Shown here one piece after another: positions 52,512 to 62,111 of a stretch of 64,000 bases of DNA. The position numbers and the translations under genes were made by a program. The notes beneath the pieces are model-generated. The model did not search any database, was not told the origin of the DNA, and saw only the letters and a list, made by a program, of their open reading frames with translations. Within the stretch, counting starts at the first letter, position 1. The number at the start of each line of letters is the position of its first letter. The stretch lies in NCBI GenBank assembly GCA_016928195.1, contig JAFGLF010000022.1, positions 1 through 64,000 on the forward strand, read 5' to 3'. This DNA is from Elusimicrobiota bacterium. Its GTDB lineage: Bacteria; Elusimicrobiota; UBA8919.

Positions 52512-53138
52512 ATGAAAAAGAATTTCTTAACTGGGCTTGTTATAATTCTTCCGTTTCTTTTGACCATTTATATCATATGGTTTACATTTAAACTGGTAGG
52601 CAGGTTTTTTACCCCGTTTTTTACTAGCTTTTTTGAGACATTTTTATTAATAGAACTGCCGGATTCTTTGATAATTTTTATCAGCGCACTCGTAACGCTT
52701 TTCTTGATATGGCTCGTCGGATTATTTGCTTCAAACATTATAGGTAAAACTATTCTTCGCTGGGCAGAAGGACTTCTTCTTAAAATTCCTATGGCCCGCG
52801 GACTTTATGATGCAATAAGAAAACTGACAAAAGTTTTCTTTATGGATACCAAAACCTTTCAGAGGGTGGTTTTGATCGAATATCCGAGGAAAGGAATTTA
52901 TTCAGTTGCGTTTATTACGTCAGAAACAAAAGGTGAGCTTCAGGAATTGATAAATGAAGATGTTGTAAATGTTTTCATACCATCCACGCCCAATCCCACC
53001 ACAGGATATTTTCTGCTTATACCAAAATCAGACATAATTCCGCTTAAGATGTCGGTAGATGATGCTGTCAAGGTCATAATATCCGGCGGCATTATTGTTC
53101 CACCGTCGTCGTCCGTCCCCAATAAAACAGATGAATGA
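52512..53138 (+). CDS. DUF502 family membrane protein
   Basis: 208 residues with two membrane helices (about 7-27 and 50-72), then a conserved soluble domain (IPMARGLYDAIRKLTKVFF, FIPSTPNPTTGYFLLIPKSDI). DUF502 proteins have no firm function. It overlaps the histidine kinase start by eight bases, so the two are coupled. Confidence 0.92.
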   Translation: MKKNFLTGLVIILPFLLTIYIIWFTFKLVGRFFTPFFTSFFETFLLIELPDSLIIFISALVTLFLIWLVGLFASNIIGKTILRWAEGLLLKIPMARGLYDAIRKLTKVFFMDTKTFQRVVLIEYPRKGIYSVAFITSETKGELQELINEDVVNVFIPSTPNPTTGYFLLIPKSDIIPLKMSVDDAVKVIISGGIIVPPSSSVPNKTDE

Positions 53139-54672
53139 TAAATTTTTACTTTTCTTAGATGCCAATAGACTTCTAACCTCTACTTTTGATATAAAAAAAT
53201 TGCTTACTATTATAATGGAACTTGCCAGTAAAGTCGTAAATGCCGAAGCTTCATCGCTTTTATTGCTTGATGAAGATACCAAGGAACTTTATTTCGATGT
53301 TGCAATAGGCGAAAAAGCGGATGAAGTGAAAAGGGTACGGCTTAAACCCGGCGAAGGTATTGCCGGTTGGTGTGCAGCTCATAATAGGTCTTTAATAGTT
53401 GAGGATGTTACAAAGGATGCAAGATGGACAAAGCGTTCTGACGAAAGTTCCGGTTTTGAAACAAAATCGATAATATGCGTTCCTATGAGGTGTAAAGGCA
53501 GGATATTGGGTGTAATTGAGGGTATAAATGCCCGCGGCCGTGAATTTTTTACAGACGAAGATTTGCCTTTTTTTGAGGCGTTTGCCAATCAGGCGGCGGT
53601 TGCTCTGGAGAATGCAAGGCTTTTTACTAAGTTAACACAGGAAAATGAAAAGATATCTGCTGCTTTCAACGGTATGTCAGACGCTGTCTTTGTAACTGAT
53701 GGTAACGGGAAAATAGTTCAGTCTAATAAACCCGCATGCGACCTGGTTAATTCAGAGGATTTTGATGATATATCAATTGAGAAGGTATTAGGTGACGCAG
53801 GTTTTATTTTTCCGGAGGAGTTGTTAAAATTCGAAAATAAAACAAAGGTTTTTGAAATCACAAAAAAAACCGGCAAACAGCTGATCCTTAACTGTTTAGC
53901 GACAAGGATTACGGGAGATAATGATAAGGTTTTTAGTTATATTTTTGTAATCAGAGATATCACCGAAGAAAAAGAGGAATATCTTTTGCATCGGTCGTTT
54001 TTATCTCTCATTTCCCATAAGCTTAAAACGCCTCTTGTAAGCATAACAGGCTATATATCAATTTTAAGCGGCGAAAAATTAAGTCCATCTCAGCATAAGG
54101 CTATTAAAGTAATGAAAAACCAAAGTGAGCGGTTGACTGAGCTGGTTACTGATTTACTTAGGTTTACAGTGGTTGATACCGAAGTACTCAACCTTGAAAA
54201 AAAGAAAATCCCGGTTAAAAGAATCATTTCCGAAGCACTGGGGTTAGTAAGAAAAAGTCTCAAAGCGGCAGAGGTTAATACTGCCGATTTATCAAAGCTC
54301 GGCAGTATTTCTGTTGATAAAGAAAAAATAAAAGAAGCAGTTGGCTGTGTCTTGGAAAATGCCGTTAAGTTTAATAAACAGGACAAGAAAATCATAAATA
54401 TTTCAGGCGATGTTGAAGGTGATAATATAATTTTAAACATAGAAGATAATGGTGTTGGAATTGCACTTTCCGAGAAACAAAAGATTTTTGAAAATTTTTA
54501 TCAGATAGAAGAATCTTTTACCGGCCAGGTTGAGGGATCGGGTCTTGGGCTCCCTCTTGCCCGCCGGATAATTTCCGCTCACGGCGGCAGTATAGACGTT
54601 GCCTCAAAAGTTGGCAAAGGTTCAAAGTTTATAATAAAAATCCCTAAATCACGAATAGAGACACACGAATAA
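53131..54672 (+). CDS. GAF-PAS sensor histidine kinase
   Basis: About 513 residues, no membrane segment. A GAF domain is at 20-160 (VVNAEASSLLLLDEDTKEL, RLKPGEGIAGWC), PAS at about 180-285 (ISAAFNGMSDAVFVTDGNGK), HisKA with FLSLISHKLKTPLVSITGY, and the ATPase with N box LENAVKFNKQ, G1 EDNGVGIA and G2 GSGLGLPLARRI. It is cytosolic, so it senses an internal or membrane-partner signal, perhaps through DUF502. No response regulator is in the window. The last residues (SRIETHE) come from repeat A5. Confidence 0.93.
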   Translation: MNDKFLLFLDANRLLTSTFDIKKLLTIIMELASKVVNAEASSLLLLDEDTKELYFDVAIGEKADEVKRVRLKPGEGIAGWCAAHNRSLIVEDVTKDARWTKRSDESSGFETKSIICVPMRCKGRILGVIEGINARGREFFTDEDLPFFEAFANQAAVALENARLFTKLTQENEKISAAFNGMSDAVFVTDGNGKIVQSNKPACDLVNSEDFDDISIEKVLGDAGFIFPEELLKFENKTKVFEITKKTGKQLILNCLATRITGDNDKVFSYIFVIRDITEEKEEYLLHRSFLSLISHKLKTPLVSITGYISILSGEKLSPSQHKAIKVMKNQSERLTELVTDLLRFTVVDTEVLNLEKKKIPVKRIISEALGLVRKSLKAAEVNTADLSKLGSISVDKEKIKEAVGCVLENAVKFNKQDKKIINISGDVEGDNIILNIEDNGVGIALSEKQKIFENFYQIEESFTGQVEGSGLGLPLARRIISAHGGSIDVASKVGKGSKFIIKIPKSRIETHE

Positions 54673-54768
54673 AGGCACACATCCCGAATGGACACGAATA
54701 ACTGTATTGATTTTATTCGCGACCATTCGTGAAAACATTCGTGATTAGTTATTCGTGAGTTTGCACAG
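54650..54768. repeat. Family A dyad repeat, copy 5 (cacgaat variant)
   Basis: Left words cacgaatagagacacacgaat and cacgaataactg; right words attcgcgaccattcgtg, acattcgtgattag and attcgtgag. It begins inside the kinase gene and ends at the TldD start. Confidence 0.75.
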
Positions 54769-54771
54769 TGA

Positions 54772-56157
54772 ATGAAAATGAATGTTATCAGCCAATCAGA
54801 TGTTGATTTAATATTAAAAAAGATGCTTTTAAAAGGCGGAGATTTTGCTGAGATATATTTTGCAGAAAGCGAAATCGCAGGATTTTCGTTTATTGATAAA
54901 AAAGTTGAAACTGCATCTTCGGGCAACACAAACGGTGTTGGGTTAAGACTTATTAAAAACGGAGAGACATATTGTGCTTCGCAATCCAGTCCCTCTGTTT
55001 CAACTATTATTTCACTTGCTGAAAGGCTTACAGGGGAACCGAACCAAACTAAATTGAATAATACCGGTCAGTTGAAAATTGAACCTTCATCCCTTGCCAG
55101 ACTAACCGGTGCTTTGCATCCGTATTTGAAAGTTATTGAGAATACGGATAAGATACTCCGTCAAAAATCAAAACAGATACGGCAGATTTCATTCCGTATA
55201 TCTTCCGGTAAAAAAAATTTTTACGTAGCAAATTCTGAGAAAATAAGTATAACGCACAACAAAGAATCCGCACTTTTTGTAATAGCCGTTGTCGTATCCA
55301 GCGGGAATCTTCCGGGACAGACACAGACTGCCCATGAAGTTATTGCAGAAAGCTCGCTTCGAAAGATTAAACCTGAGGATATAAAAGAAAAATCCGAGGT
55401 GGCATTTAAACGTGCTTCAGACCTGTTAAATATTGCTGTCCCGCCGCTTGCCGGTGAGATGACGGTTGTACTTTCATCATCAGCCGGAGGCACTATGATA
55501 CACGAAGCAATAGGACATTCGCTTGAGGCCGATTTGGTACAGAAAGGGATATCGCCGGTTTACTTCGGTAAACTAGGAAAAAAGGTTGCTTCTGAAAAAA
55601 TCACGGTTATTGATAATCCTACACTTGAAAACCTGCGGGGTTCATATAAATATGATGATGAAGGAACACTATCCCAAAAAACAGTCCTTGTTGAGAAAGG
55701 AGTTCTAAAATGTTATCTTTATGATCTTCTTACCGCAAAGAAGGATGGTGTAAAATCAACCGGAAACGGCAGGCGCGAATCATACCACCATAAACCAATA
55801 CCAAGAATGTCCAATACTTATATTTCACCCGGCAGTGATAATCCGGATGATATTTTAAAGAGTGTCAAAAAAGGAATATTTGTCAAAAGAATGGGGGGCG
55901 GTCAGGTCAATACCGCAAACGGTGATTTCATATTTGAGGTTGAAGAGGGCTATGAAATTATAGACGGTAAAATCGGAAAGATGCTGAGAAATGCATCGTT
56001 AATAGGAAATGGTCCGGCTGTATTAAATTCAATAGATATGGTCGGCACTGATCTCGGCTGGCAGCATGGTACCTGCGGCAAAGAAAGCCAGGGTGCTCCT
56101 GTCAGCGATGCCCAGCCCACCCTCCGTATACCCAAAATTACAATCGGAGGAATATAA
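54772..56157 (+). CDS. tldD: TldD metallopeptidase
   Basis: 461 residues. The zinc motif HEAIGHSLEAD (HExxxH) is near 244. GNTNGVGLRLIKNGETYCASQ and STGNGRRESYHHKPIPRMSNTYI are TldD blocks. It is the catalytic partner of the TldE at 15995. ATG at 54772 or 54778; repeat A5 lies directly upstream. Confidence 0.93.
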   Translation: MKMNVISQSDVDLILKKMLLKGGDFAEIYFAESEIAGFSFIDKKVETASSGNTNGVGLRLIKNGETYCASQSSPSVSTIISLAERLTGEPNQTKLNNTGQLKIEPSSLARLTGALHPYLKVIENTDKILRQKSKQIRQISFRISSGKKNFYVANSEKISITHNKESALFVIAVVVSSGNLPGQTQTAHEVIAESSLRKIKPEDIKEKSEVAFKRASDLLNIAVPPLAGEMTVVLSSSAGGTMIHEAIGHSLEADLVQKGISPVYFGKLGKKVASEKITVIDNPTLENLRGSYKYDDEGTLSQKTVLVEKGVLKCYLYDLLTAKKDGVKSTGNGRRESYHHKPIPRMSNTYISPGSDNPDDILKSVKKGIFVKRMGGGQVNTANGDFIFEVEEGYEIIDGKIGKMLRNASLIGNGPAVLNSIDMVGTDLGWQHGTCGKESQGAPVSDAQPTLRIPKITIGGI

Positions 56158-56246
56158 TTAGACGGAATTAATTATTATTTTTTCAGATAAAGAAATAATA
56201 CCCTTTAATTTTAACTGATTCCGCCCATATTTCCATTTAATTAATA

Positions 56247-57722
56247 ATGTTATTCAATACTTTTGAATTTTTAGTATTTTTTACTGTTGTTGTAGCTTTA
56301 TACTATACCTTCGCATTCAGATTCCGTTGGGTACTCCTTCTTGTCGCAAGTTATTATTTTTATATGGCGTGGGAACCCGCCTATATTATTCTCATAATTA
56401 TTTCCACGCTTATTGATTATTTTGCCGGTCTGAAGATGGACCAGGTTACGGAAAAAACAAAGCGCCGAAAATACCTGATTCTGAGTATTGTAACCAACCT
56501 GGCATTGCTCTTTACCTTTAAGTATTACAATTTTTTTGCCGGCACAATCAATAGGCTTTTTGGACACTGCTTAATTTCATATACCTTGCCGGAATCTGGT
56601 TTACTGCTGCCTATTGGTATATCATTCTATACGTTCCAGACGATGGCATATTCATTTGATATTTATCGCGGTGAAATCCGACATGAAAAACATCTTGGTA
56701 TATATGCCCTGTATGTTGCCTATTTCCCGCAGTTGGTTGCCGGTCCTATAGAACGTGCGGGTAATTTAATTAAACAGCTTAAGGTAAAACATGAATTTGA
56801 TTACTACCGTGTTACAGGCGGTTTAAAGTTGATGTTGTGGGGCATGTTCAAGAAGGTTGTTATTGCCGACCGTCTTGCTTTATTTGTTGATAAGGTGTAT
56901 GCTGACCCGACGGGTTATAAGGGTATTTCGTTGATTATTGCTACCGTATTTTTTGCGTTTCAGATTTACTGTGATTTCTCCGGATATTCCGATATCGCTA
57001 TAGGTGCTGCCGAGGTTATGGGCGTACGTCTGATGCAGAATTTCAGAAGGCCGTATCATGCGCAGTCAATCGGCGAATTCTGGAAAAGGTGGCATATATC
57101 ACTGTCGACATGGTTCAGAGATTATTTTTATATTTCTATCGGAGGGAACCGCGTTCCGGTAATGCGGTGGCATTTTAATATATTTATTACTTTTTTAGTC
57201 AGCGGTTTGTGGCACGGTGCAAGCTGGACATTTGTTGTTTGGGGTGCGTTGCACGGATTTTATATGATTTTTGCTAACCTGACAAAAAATATACGTGAGA
57301 AAATCGTTTCGATTTTAGGGTTAATAAAATTCCCGAATATAATGAGATTTCTGCGTGTATGCACTACTTTTCTGCTTGTCTGTTTTGCGTGGATATTTTT
57401 TCGTGCAAATACATTTTCCGATGCAAAATATATTGTCGCCAACCTGTTTTCAGGTATCCCGGATGTTTTTTCTAAATTAAATGATTCAGGCTTCATAAAA
57501 GAATTTGTTTATTTCGGTCAGTCCGGCCGTGAATTCAATATTGCCGTTATTGCTATAATATTGCTAGAAATTGTTCATTTAATACAGTGTCGCGGGAGTA
57601 TTAGGGAAATGATATCTCGTAAACCTTTGTGGATTCGCTGGTCGATATATGTAATTGCCGTTCTGGTGATAATGAATTTTGGTATAACCGAGAAGATCCC
57701 GTTTATCTATTTTCAGTTTTAA
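56247..57722 (+). CDS. MBOAT O-acyltransferase (AlgI-like)
   Basis: 491 residues, about ten to twelve helices. AlgI-type blocks are YFPQLVAGPIERAGNLIKQL, YCDFSGYSDIAIGAAEVMG, GEFWKRWHISLSTWFRDYFY and SGLWHGASWTFVVWGALHG, the last with the catalytic His. It moves acetyl groups across the inner membrane to a surface polysaccharide. The SGNH gene 18 bases on is the likely periplasmic partner. No ribosome site seen. Confidence 0.93.
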   Translation: MLFNTFEFLVFFTVVVALYYTFAFRFRWVLLLVASYYFYMAWEPAYIILIIISTLIDYFAGLKMDQVTEKTKRRKYLILSIVTNLALLFTFKYYNFFAGTINRLFGHCLISYTLPESGLLLPIGISFYTFQTMAYSFDIYRGEIRHEKHLGIYALYVAYFPQLVAGPIERAGNLIKQLKVKHEFDYYRVTGGLKLMLWGMFKKVVIADRLALFVDKVYADPTGYKGISLIIATVFFAFQIYCDFSGYSDIAIGAAEVMGVRLMQNFRRPYHAQSIGEFWKRWHISLSTWFRDYFYISIGGNRVPVMRWHFNIFITFLVSGLWHGASWTFVVWGALHGFYMIFANLTKNIREKIVSILGLIKFPNIMRFLRVCTTFLLVCFAWIFFRANTFSDAKYIVANLFSGIPDVFSKLNDSGFIKEFVYFGQSGREFNIAVIAIILLEIVHLIQCRGSIREMISRKPLWIRWSIYVIAVLVIMNFGITEKIPFIYFQF

Positions 57723-57740
57723 CAACGGGATGACTATATA

Positions 57741-58727
57741 ATGAAAAAATTAATTATCAAAATAGGTATAATATTTTTTATAGTATTTACTTTGCAGATT
57801 ATAATATATTTTGCCGAAGGCGGAAGTAAACATGTATATCCGGATAAGATTGAATCGGTTTATGAAATAATAAAAAGCGAACCGGATATTATTTATTTTG
57901 GCGACAGTGTTGTTACAAGCTGTGATGTAGCTGATAAGAATAAAAAAACGCTTCCGGAAATGCTTGAAGAGATACTTAAAAACAAAAAGGTAGGAGCAAT
58001 TGAGAATTCAGCCTACCATCCTGAAGTATTTTATGCCGTTTGCAAAAACATAGTTTCTCGGGGAGCTGGTGTGGAAACGGTTGTGATACCCATTAATTTA
58101 AGATCATTTTCAACCGAGTGGGATATGAAGCCTGAGTATCAGTTTAGAGAAGATATAGCCTTTTTTACATATGACAGCCTGCTTTTTCGGGTTTTTTACG
58201 AACCATTTACAGTATTTAAAGTTTTTGACTTAACACCGGTTTCAGAGGAGGACTATAAACGAACACCGGTATATAATGGAGATATTATGGCCGGCAGAGT
58301 AAAGGATTTTGAGGATAAGGAACGGTATAATAAATATTCGGAAGAAAATATGAAGAACAAACTAACATTTTTTTATCTTTATAAACTTTCAGAAAAACAC
58401 CGTAAAATGAAAGCATTGATATCCCTGGCAAAGTTGCTTAATAAGACTTCCGTCAATGCCGTATTTTATCTGACCCCCGTTGATTATGAAACAGGCGATA
58501 AGTTTATGGGCTCACAGTTTTCAAGCAGGATTAAAAAGAATGCATATGTTGTTGTAAGTCTTCTGAATGAGGCCGGGGCAGATGTTATTGACTTGTCCCG
58601 CAGTTTGCCGAAGGATGCTTTTGATTTGAGTGAAAGACAATATTGTAATGAGCATCTTAATGAAAAGGGGAGGAAGTTTGTCGCCCGGCAGGTAGCCAGG
58701 AGGATCAAACAGTTGGAAGTAAGATGA
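57741..58727 (+). CDS. SGNH-hydrolase-like acetylation partner (AlgJ/DltD-type role)
   Basis: 328 residues: N-terminal signal-anchor (IIKIGIIFFIVFTLQIIIYF), a GDSVV nucleophile block (IIYFGDSVVTS) and a C-terminal EHLNEKG block that could supply the catalytic His. This is the SGNH arrangement of proteins that complete polysaccharide O-acetylation beside MBOAT enzymes. The end overlaps the lipoprotein gene. Confidence 0.75.
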   Translation: MKKLIIKIGIIFFIVFTLQIIIYFAEGGSKHVYPDKIESVYEIIKSEPDIIYFGDSVVTSCDVADKNKKTLPEMLEEILKNKKVGAIENSAYHPEVFYAVCKNIVSRGAGVETVVIPINLRSFSTEWDMKPEYQFREDIAFFTYDSLLFRVFYEPFTVFKVFDLTPVSEEDYKRTPVYNGDIMAGRVKDFEDKERYNKYSEENMKNKLTFFYLYKLSEKHRKMKALISLAKLLNKTSVNAVFYLTPVDYETGDKFMGSQFSSRIKKNAYVVVSLLNEAGADVIDLSRSLPKDAFDLSERQYCNEHLNEKGRKFVARQVARRIKQLEVR

Positions 58728-59225
58728 AGATAAAATCGATTTTATTATTAATTTTCATGGTTTTAGTATTGTCAAACTGCACGGTTATTCCATCTAACGG
58801 CAAGAAACACAAGAGTAAAAAGTATTTAAAAAAAGTGCTTATTGTTTCAAGAAAAAACAGAGTAAGAGACCCGGTGTTTTCCAAGGTTGAGAATATGCTT
58901 AAAAAAGACGGACACAATGTTTTTTTTTACTAATAAGAAAAAGCTGACTGATAGTACAGTCAGAAAATTCGGAGCGGTTGTTGTAGTCAATGAAATAAGA
59001 AAAGGACAAAAGAAGCAGAATATAGAAACATTTTTAAGTCAGCATGAACAGAAAAAAATAATACTTTTTAATGCCGTCGGAACCAAATACTGGAAGTCCA
59101 ACGTGGTGGATTGGAAATCCGCTGCGGAGGATAGGAAAGGTAGCGATAAATCAGATAAATCCCTCGGTATAGCGAAAAATATAGTTGAAGAAATCCGTGC
59201 AGTTTTAAAGGTTCAAAATAAATAA
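58724..59225 (+). pseudogene. Small lipoprotein gene split by a frameshift at a T9 run
   Basis: The first frame (58724-58933) gives a lipoprotein start (lipobox VLSNC) ending KDGHNVFFY-stop. A second frame continues from the same spot with TNKKKLTDSTVRKFG to the stop at 59225. Removing one T from the nine-T run at 58920-58928 joins them into a protein of about 166 residues (KDGHNVFFTNKKKL). It is either a sequencing/assembly error, a real mutation, or a slippage site. No family recognised. Confidence 0.8.
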
Positions 59226-59244
59226 TTAAGGAGGTTTTTTATAA

Positions 59245-61473
59245 ATGAACGATACTAAAAAGAATTCTTATTATCCGGTTTTGTTTGTTTTATTTTTGAT
59301 ATCCGGTTTTTGCGGACTGCTTTATCAGATTGTATGGCTTCGTCTTGCATTTGCGGCATTTGGTATCATAACACCTGTACTTTCAGTTGTGCTTTCAGTC
59401 TTTATGCTGGGGTTGGCAGTTGGTTCATGGGCCGGAGGAAAATACATAAAAAGTCTTACCGAAAAAACAGGGAAGTCGGCCATTGTTTTTTATGCTTTAA
59501 TGGAAATTTTGATTGGTATCGGAGGTTTAGTTGTCCCAAAAATATTTGAGACTGGCCGGAATATGCTTTTGACCGCCGGAAGTTTCGATTCTTTTAGCTA
59601 TCTGCTTCTTTCTGCTGTCATACTCGGTATTTCAATTCTTCCTTGGTGTATATGTATGGGAGCCACTGTTCCGCTTATGATGGCATTTATTAAAGAATTT
59701 AACCGCGATAATACTCGGGGATTCAGTTATCTTTATCTTGCGAATGTTATAGGTGCGATGTGCGGGACAATATTCACAGCAGTATTTTTGATTGAACTAT
59801 TAGGGTTGCTTGGTACGCTTTTAGTGGCTGTATGCTGTAATTTCGGTATTGCGGTGGTTGCATTTGTTCTGAACTCAAGAGAGCCTTACCGGAAATCCGT
59901 GGATATGGCCGAACAAATTATTACGGCAGATATAAAACCTCTTGCCAGATCAAATATTATGCTTTCTATTTTGTTTATAACAGGTTTTACATCAATGGCT
60001 ATGGAGGTTGTTTGGACACGGGCGTTCACATTACATTTGAGAACTACAATATATGCATTTGCGGGAATACTTGCCGTCTATTTACTTGCGACCTGGTTGG
60101 GCTCATGGTTTTACCGTAAGCAGGCTGCTGAGAATAAAGTCATTGATATTTCATATCTTATGGCACATCTTTCTTATTTTTGTTTTCTTCCGATTCTGGC
60201 CGGAGATGTCAGGCTGTGGAACATAATGTCTAAAGATGGTTTGCGTGCAATTCTTCTTATCAGTATTTTTCCATTTTGTGCCGCGTTGGGATATTTAACT
60301 CCGAAACTAGTGGATGAGTTTTCGCAGGGAAATCCTAAACTTGCAGGAAAGGCCTATGCAATAAATACTATCGGCTGTATTTTAGGTCCGTTATTTGCGG
60401 GTTATCTAATTCTTTCGGTATTTAGCGTAAGGTATACTCTGGTTATTTTGGCTGTACCGTTTATAGTATATTTTGTATATTATTTTAAAAGAACCTGGAT
60501 AAAAAATTCTGTTAATGCAGGTATAACAGGTATTTTAACAGTTGGCATATTGTCTGGTTCCATGGTTTATTTTAAAAACTATGATGAAGGGGCATTATAT
60601 AAAAATGGTGAAGTACGTCGTGACCACGTAGCTACTGTAATTTCAACCGGCGAGGGTCTCAATAAACGTCTTTTAGTCAACGGTGTGGGAATGACAATAT
60701 TGACTCCAATAACAAAATTTATGGCGCATTTACCATTGGCTATACGTGACAGAGAACCCGAATCTGCACTTATTATATGTCTTGGAATGGGGACCACTTT
60801 CCGTTCCGCATCTGCTTGGGGTGTGGATACAACTGCAGTTGAATTGGTGCCCAGTGTGAGTGATGCTTTTGGTTTTTATTTTGATGACGCTGATGAGGTT
60901 CTTAAAAGGCCCAATGCCAGGATTGTTGTGGATGACGGGCGCAGGTTTTTGAAACGTACTGGTAAAAAATTCGATATAATTACCATTGATCCTCCTCCGC
61001 CTATAACATCTGCAGGCTCCGGGTTGCTGTATTCCGAAGAGTTTTACAAAGTTTTAAAGACACGGTTGAGAGAGGGCGGTATTATGGCACAATGGTTCCC
61101 TTTTGGAGAAGAAATGACTTTTCATGCAGTAGTTAAGTCTATAAGTAAAGAATTTCCTTTTGTGCGTGTTTTTCACTCGATTGATAATTGGGGTTATCAC
61201 TTTTTTGCTTCGATGGAGCCTTTTGAAATGCCCAGTGCATCAGATTTTGTCAAGCGGTTACCGCGCGATGCTGCTTCTGATTTTATAGAGTGGAATACAG
61301 GCAAAACACCCAAACAGCTTTATATGGATGTAATACAGAAAGAAATACCGTTACAAAGGATTCTTCCGGCCGATGTTACATTTTCCATTACAGATAACAG
61401 GCCTTTTAACGAATATTTCTTGGTACGCCGTAAAATAAATAAATTAAAAAATCGACATAGAAATATTTGGTAA
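59245..61473 (+). CDS. Polytopic membrane protein with spermidine-synthase-like domain (2)
   Basis: 742 residues. About twelve helices in the first 450 residues (MFS-like, starting FLISGFCGLLYQIVWLRLAF), then a C-terminal Rossmann domain: ALIICLGMGTTFRSA, the acidic TTAVELVPSVSDAF, VVDDGRRFL and DIITIDPPPP. Same overall family as 8302 but with the soluble domain at the C-terminus rather than in the middle. Function unknown. Strong aaggagg ribosome site. Confidence 0.8.
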   Translation: MNDTKKNSYYPVLFVLFLISGFCGLLYQIVWLRLAFAAFGIITPVLSVVLSVFMLGLAVGSWAGGKYIKSLTEKTGKSAIVFYALMEILIGIGGLVVPKIFETGRNMLLTAGSFDSFSYLLLSAVILGISILPWCICMGATVPLMMAFIKEFNRDNTRGFSYLYLANVIGAMCGTIFTAVFLIELLGLLGTLLVAVCCNFGIAVVAFVLNSREPYRKSVDMAEQIITADIKPLARSNIMLSILFITGFTSMAMEVVWTRAFTLHLRTTIYAFAGILAVYLLATWLGSWFYRKQAAENKVIDISYLMAHLSYFCFLPILAGDVRLWNIMSKDGLRAILLISIFPFCAALGYLTPKLVDEFSQGNPKLAGKAYAINTIGCILGPLFAGYLILSVFSVRYTLVILAVPFIVYFVYYFKRTWIKNSVNAGITGILTVGILSGSMVYFKNYDEGALYKNGEVRRDHVATVISTGEGLNKRLLVNGVGMTILTPITKFMAHLPLAIRDREPESALIICLGMGTTFRSASAWGVDTTAVELVPSVSDAFGFYFDDADEVLKRPNARIVVDDGRRFLKRTGKKFDIITIDPPPPITSAGSGLLYSEEFYKVLKTRLREGGIMAQWFPFGEEMTFHAVVKSISKEFPFVRVFHSIDNWGYHFFASMEPFEMPSASDFVKRLPRDAASDFIEWNTGKTPKQLYMDVIQKEIPLQRILPADVTFSITDNRPFNEYFLVRRKINKLKNRHRNIW

Positions 61474-61478
61474 AAAAT

Positions 61479-62036
61479 ATGGGTTATGAAGCAGCGTTGA
61501 AGAAAGCATGGGAATGTGTAGAAGAATCAGCTTCTGAAGAACTATATGAAGTAAGGTTTTTAAACAGGGTTTTTATTATTAAACTAAACGATAAAAGTGC
61601 TGTTGATAAAACAGATGGCAGAAAAGTAAAGGATTTTATTTCAATTTTGATTTTACATTATCTTGAAAAAAGAATAAAAGGGCTTCCCTTGATAGCTGGA
61701 GAATGGATATCTTTTAAGGAACTTTCAGGAGGACAAAGTTATTATAGCGCTTTTCATAAAAATGCCATCGAACGGTTGATTAGTAAATTCGAAAAAAATC
61801 CTGATATACTTAGTTGTTTGCCGGACGGATTGTCCTGCAGACGTGTTGAATACGGAGACAGCGGAATAATAATTGATGTTTTTGAGGGGGTCCCGGTAAT
61901 GATTACCCTTTGGAAAGGTGATGATGAATTCAAGTTTAATGCCAATATACTTTTTGATAAGAATATTAGCCTTATATTTTGTACTGAAGATGTGTCTATC
62001 CTATCCGGGATTTTAGTACGAAATATAATTAGTTAG
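61479..62036 (+). CDS. DUF3786 family protein
   Basis: 185 residues. Blocks ELSGGQSYYSAFHKNAIERLI, VPVMITLWKGDDEFKFNANILFD and FCTEDVSILSGIL match the DUF3786 family of anaerobes. Function unknown. The ATG at 61479 lies just after the upstream stop; a TTG four codons earlier is an alternative. Confidence 0.85.
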   Translation: MGYEAALKKAWECVEESASEELYEVRFLNRVFIIKLNDKSAVDKTDGRKVKDFISILILHYLEKRIKGLPLIAGEWISFKELSGGQSYYSAFHKNAIERLISKFEKNPDILSCLPDGLSCRRVEYGDSGIIIDVFEGVPVMITLWKGDDEFKFNANILFDKNISLIFCTEDVSILSGILVRNIIS

Positions 62037-62070
62037 AGAGTCTGATCCTGCCTGAATATACCCCATTTTT

Positions 62071-62107
62071 ACCCCCACACCAATGGTCCGTCTATTGGTG
62101 TGGGGGT
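62071..62107. terminator. 37-base perfect-stem hairpin (twin of 39789)
   Basis: A 14-pair stem (acccccacaccaat with its complement) and the nine-base loop ggtccgtct. The innermost pair is T-A here and C-G in the copy at 39789, a compensatory change. Confidence 0.65.
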
Positions 62108-62111
62108 TTAC

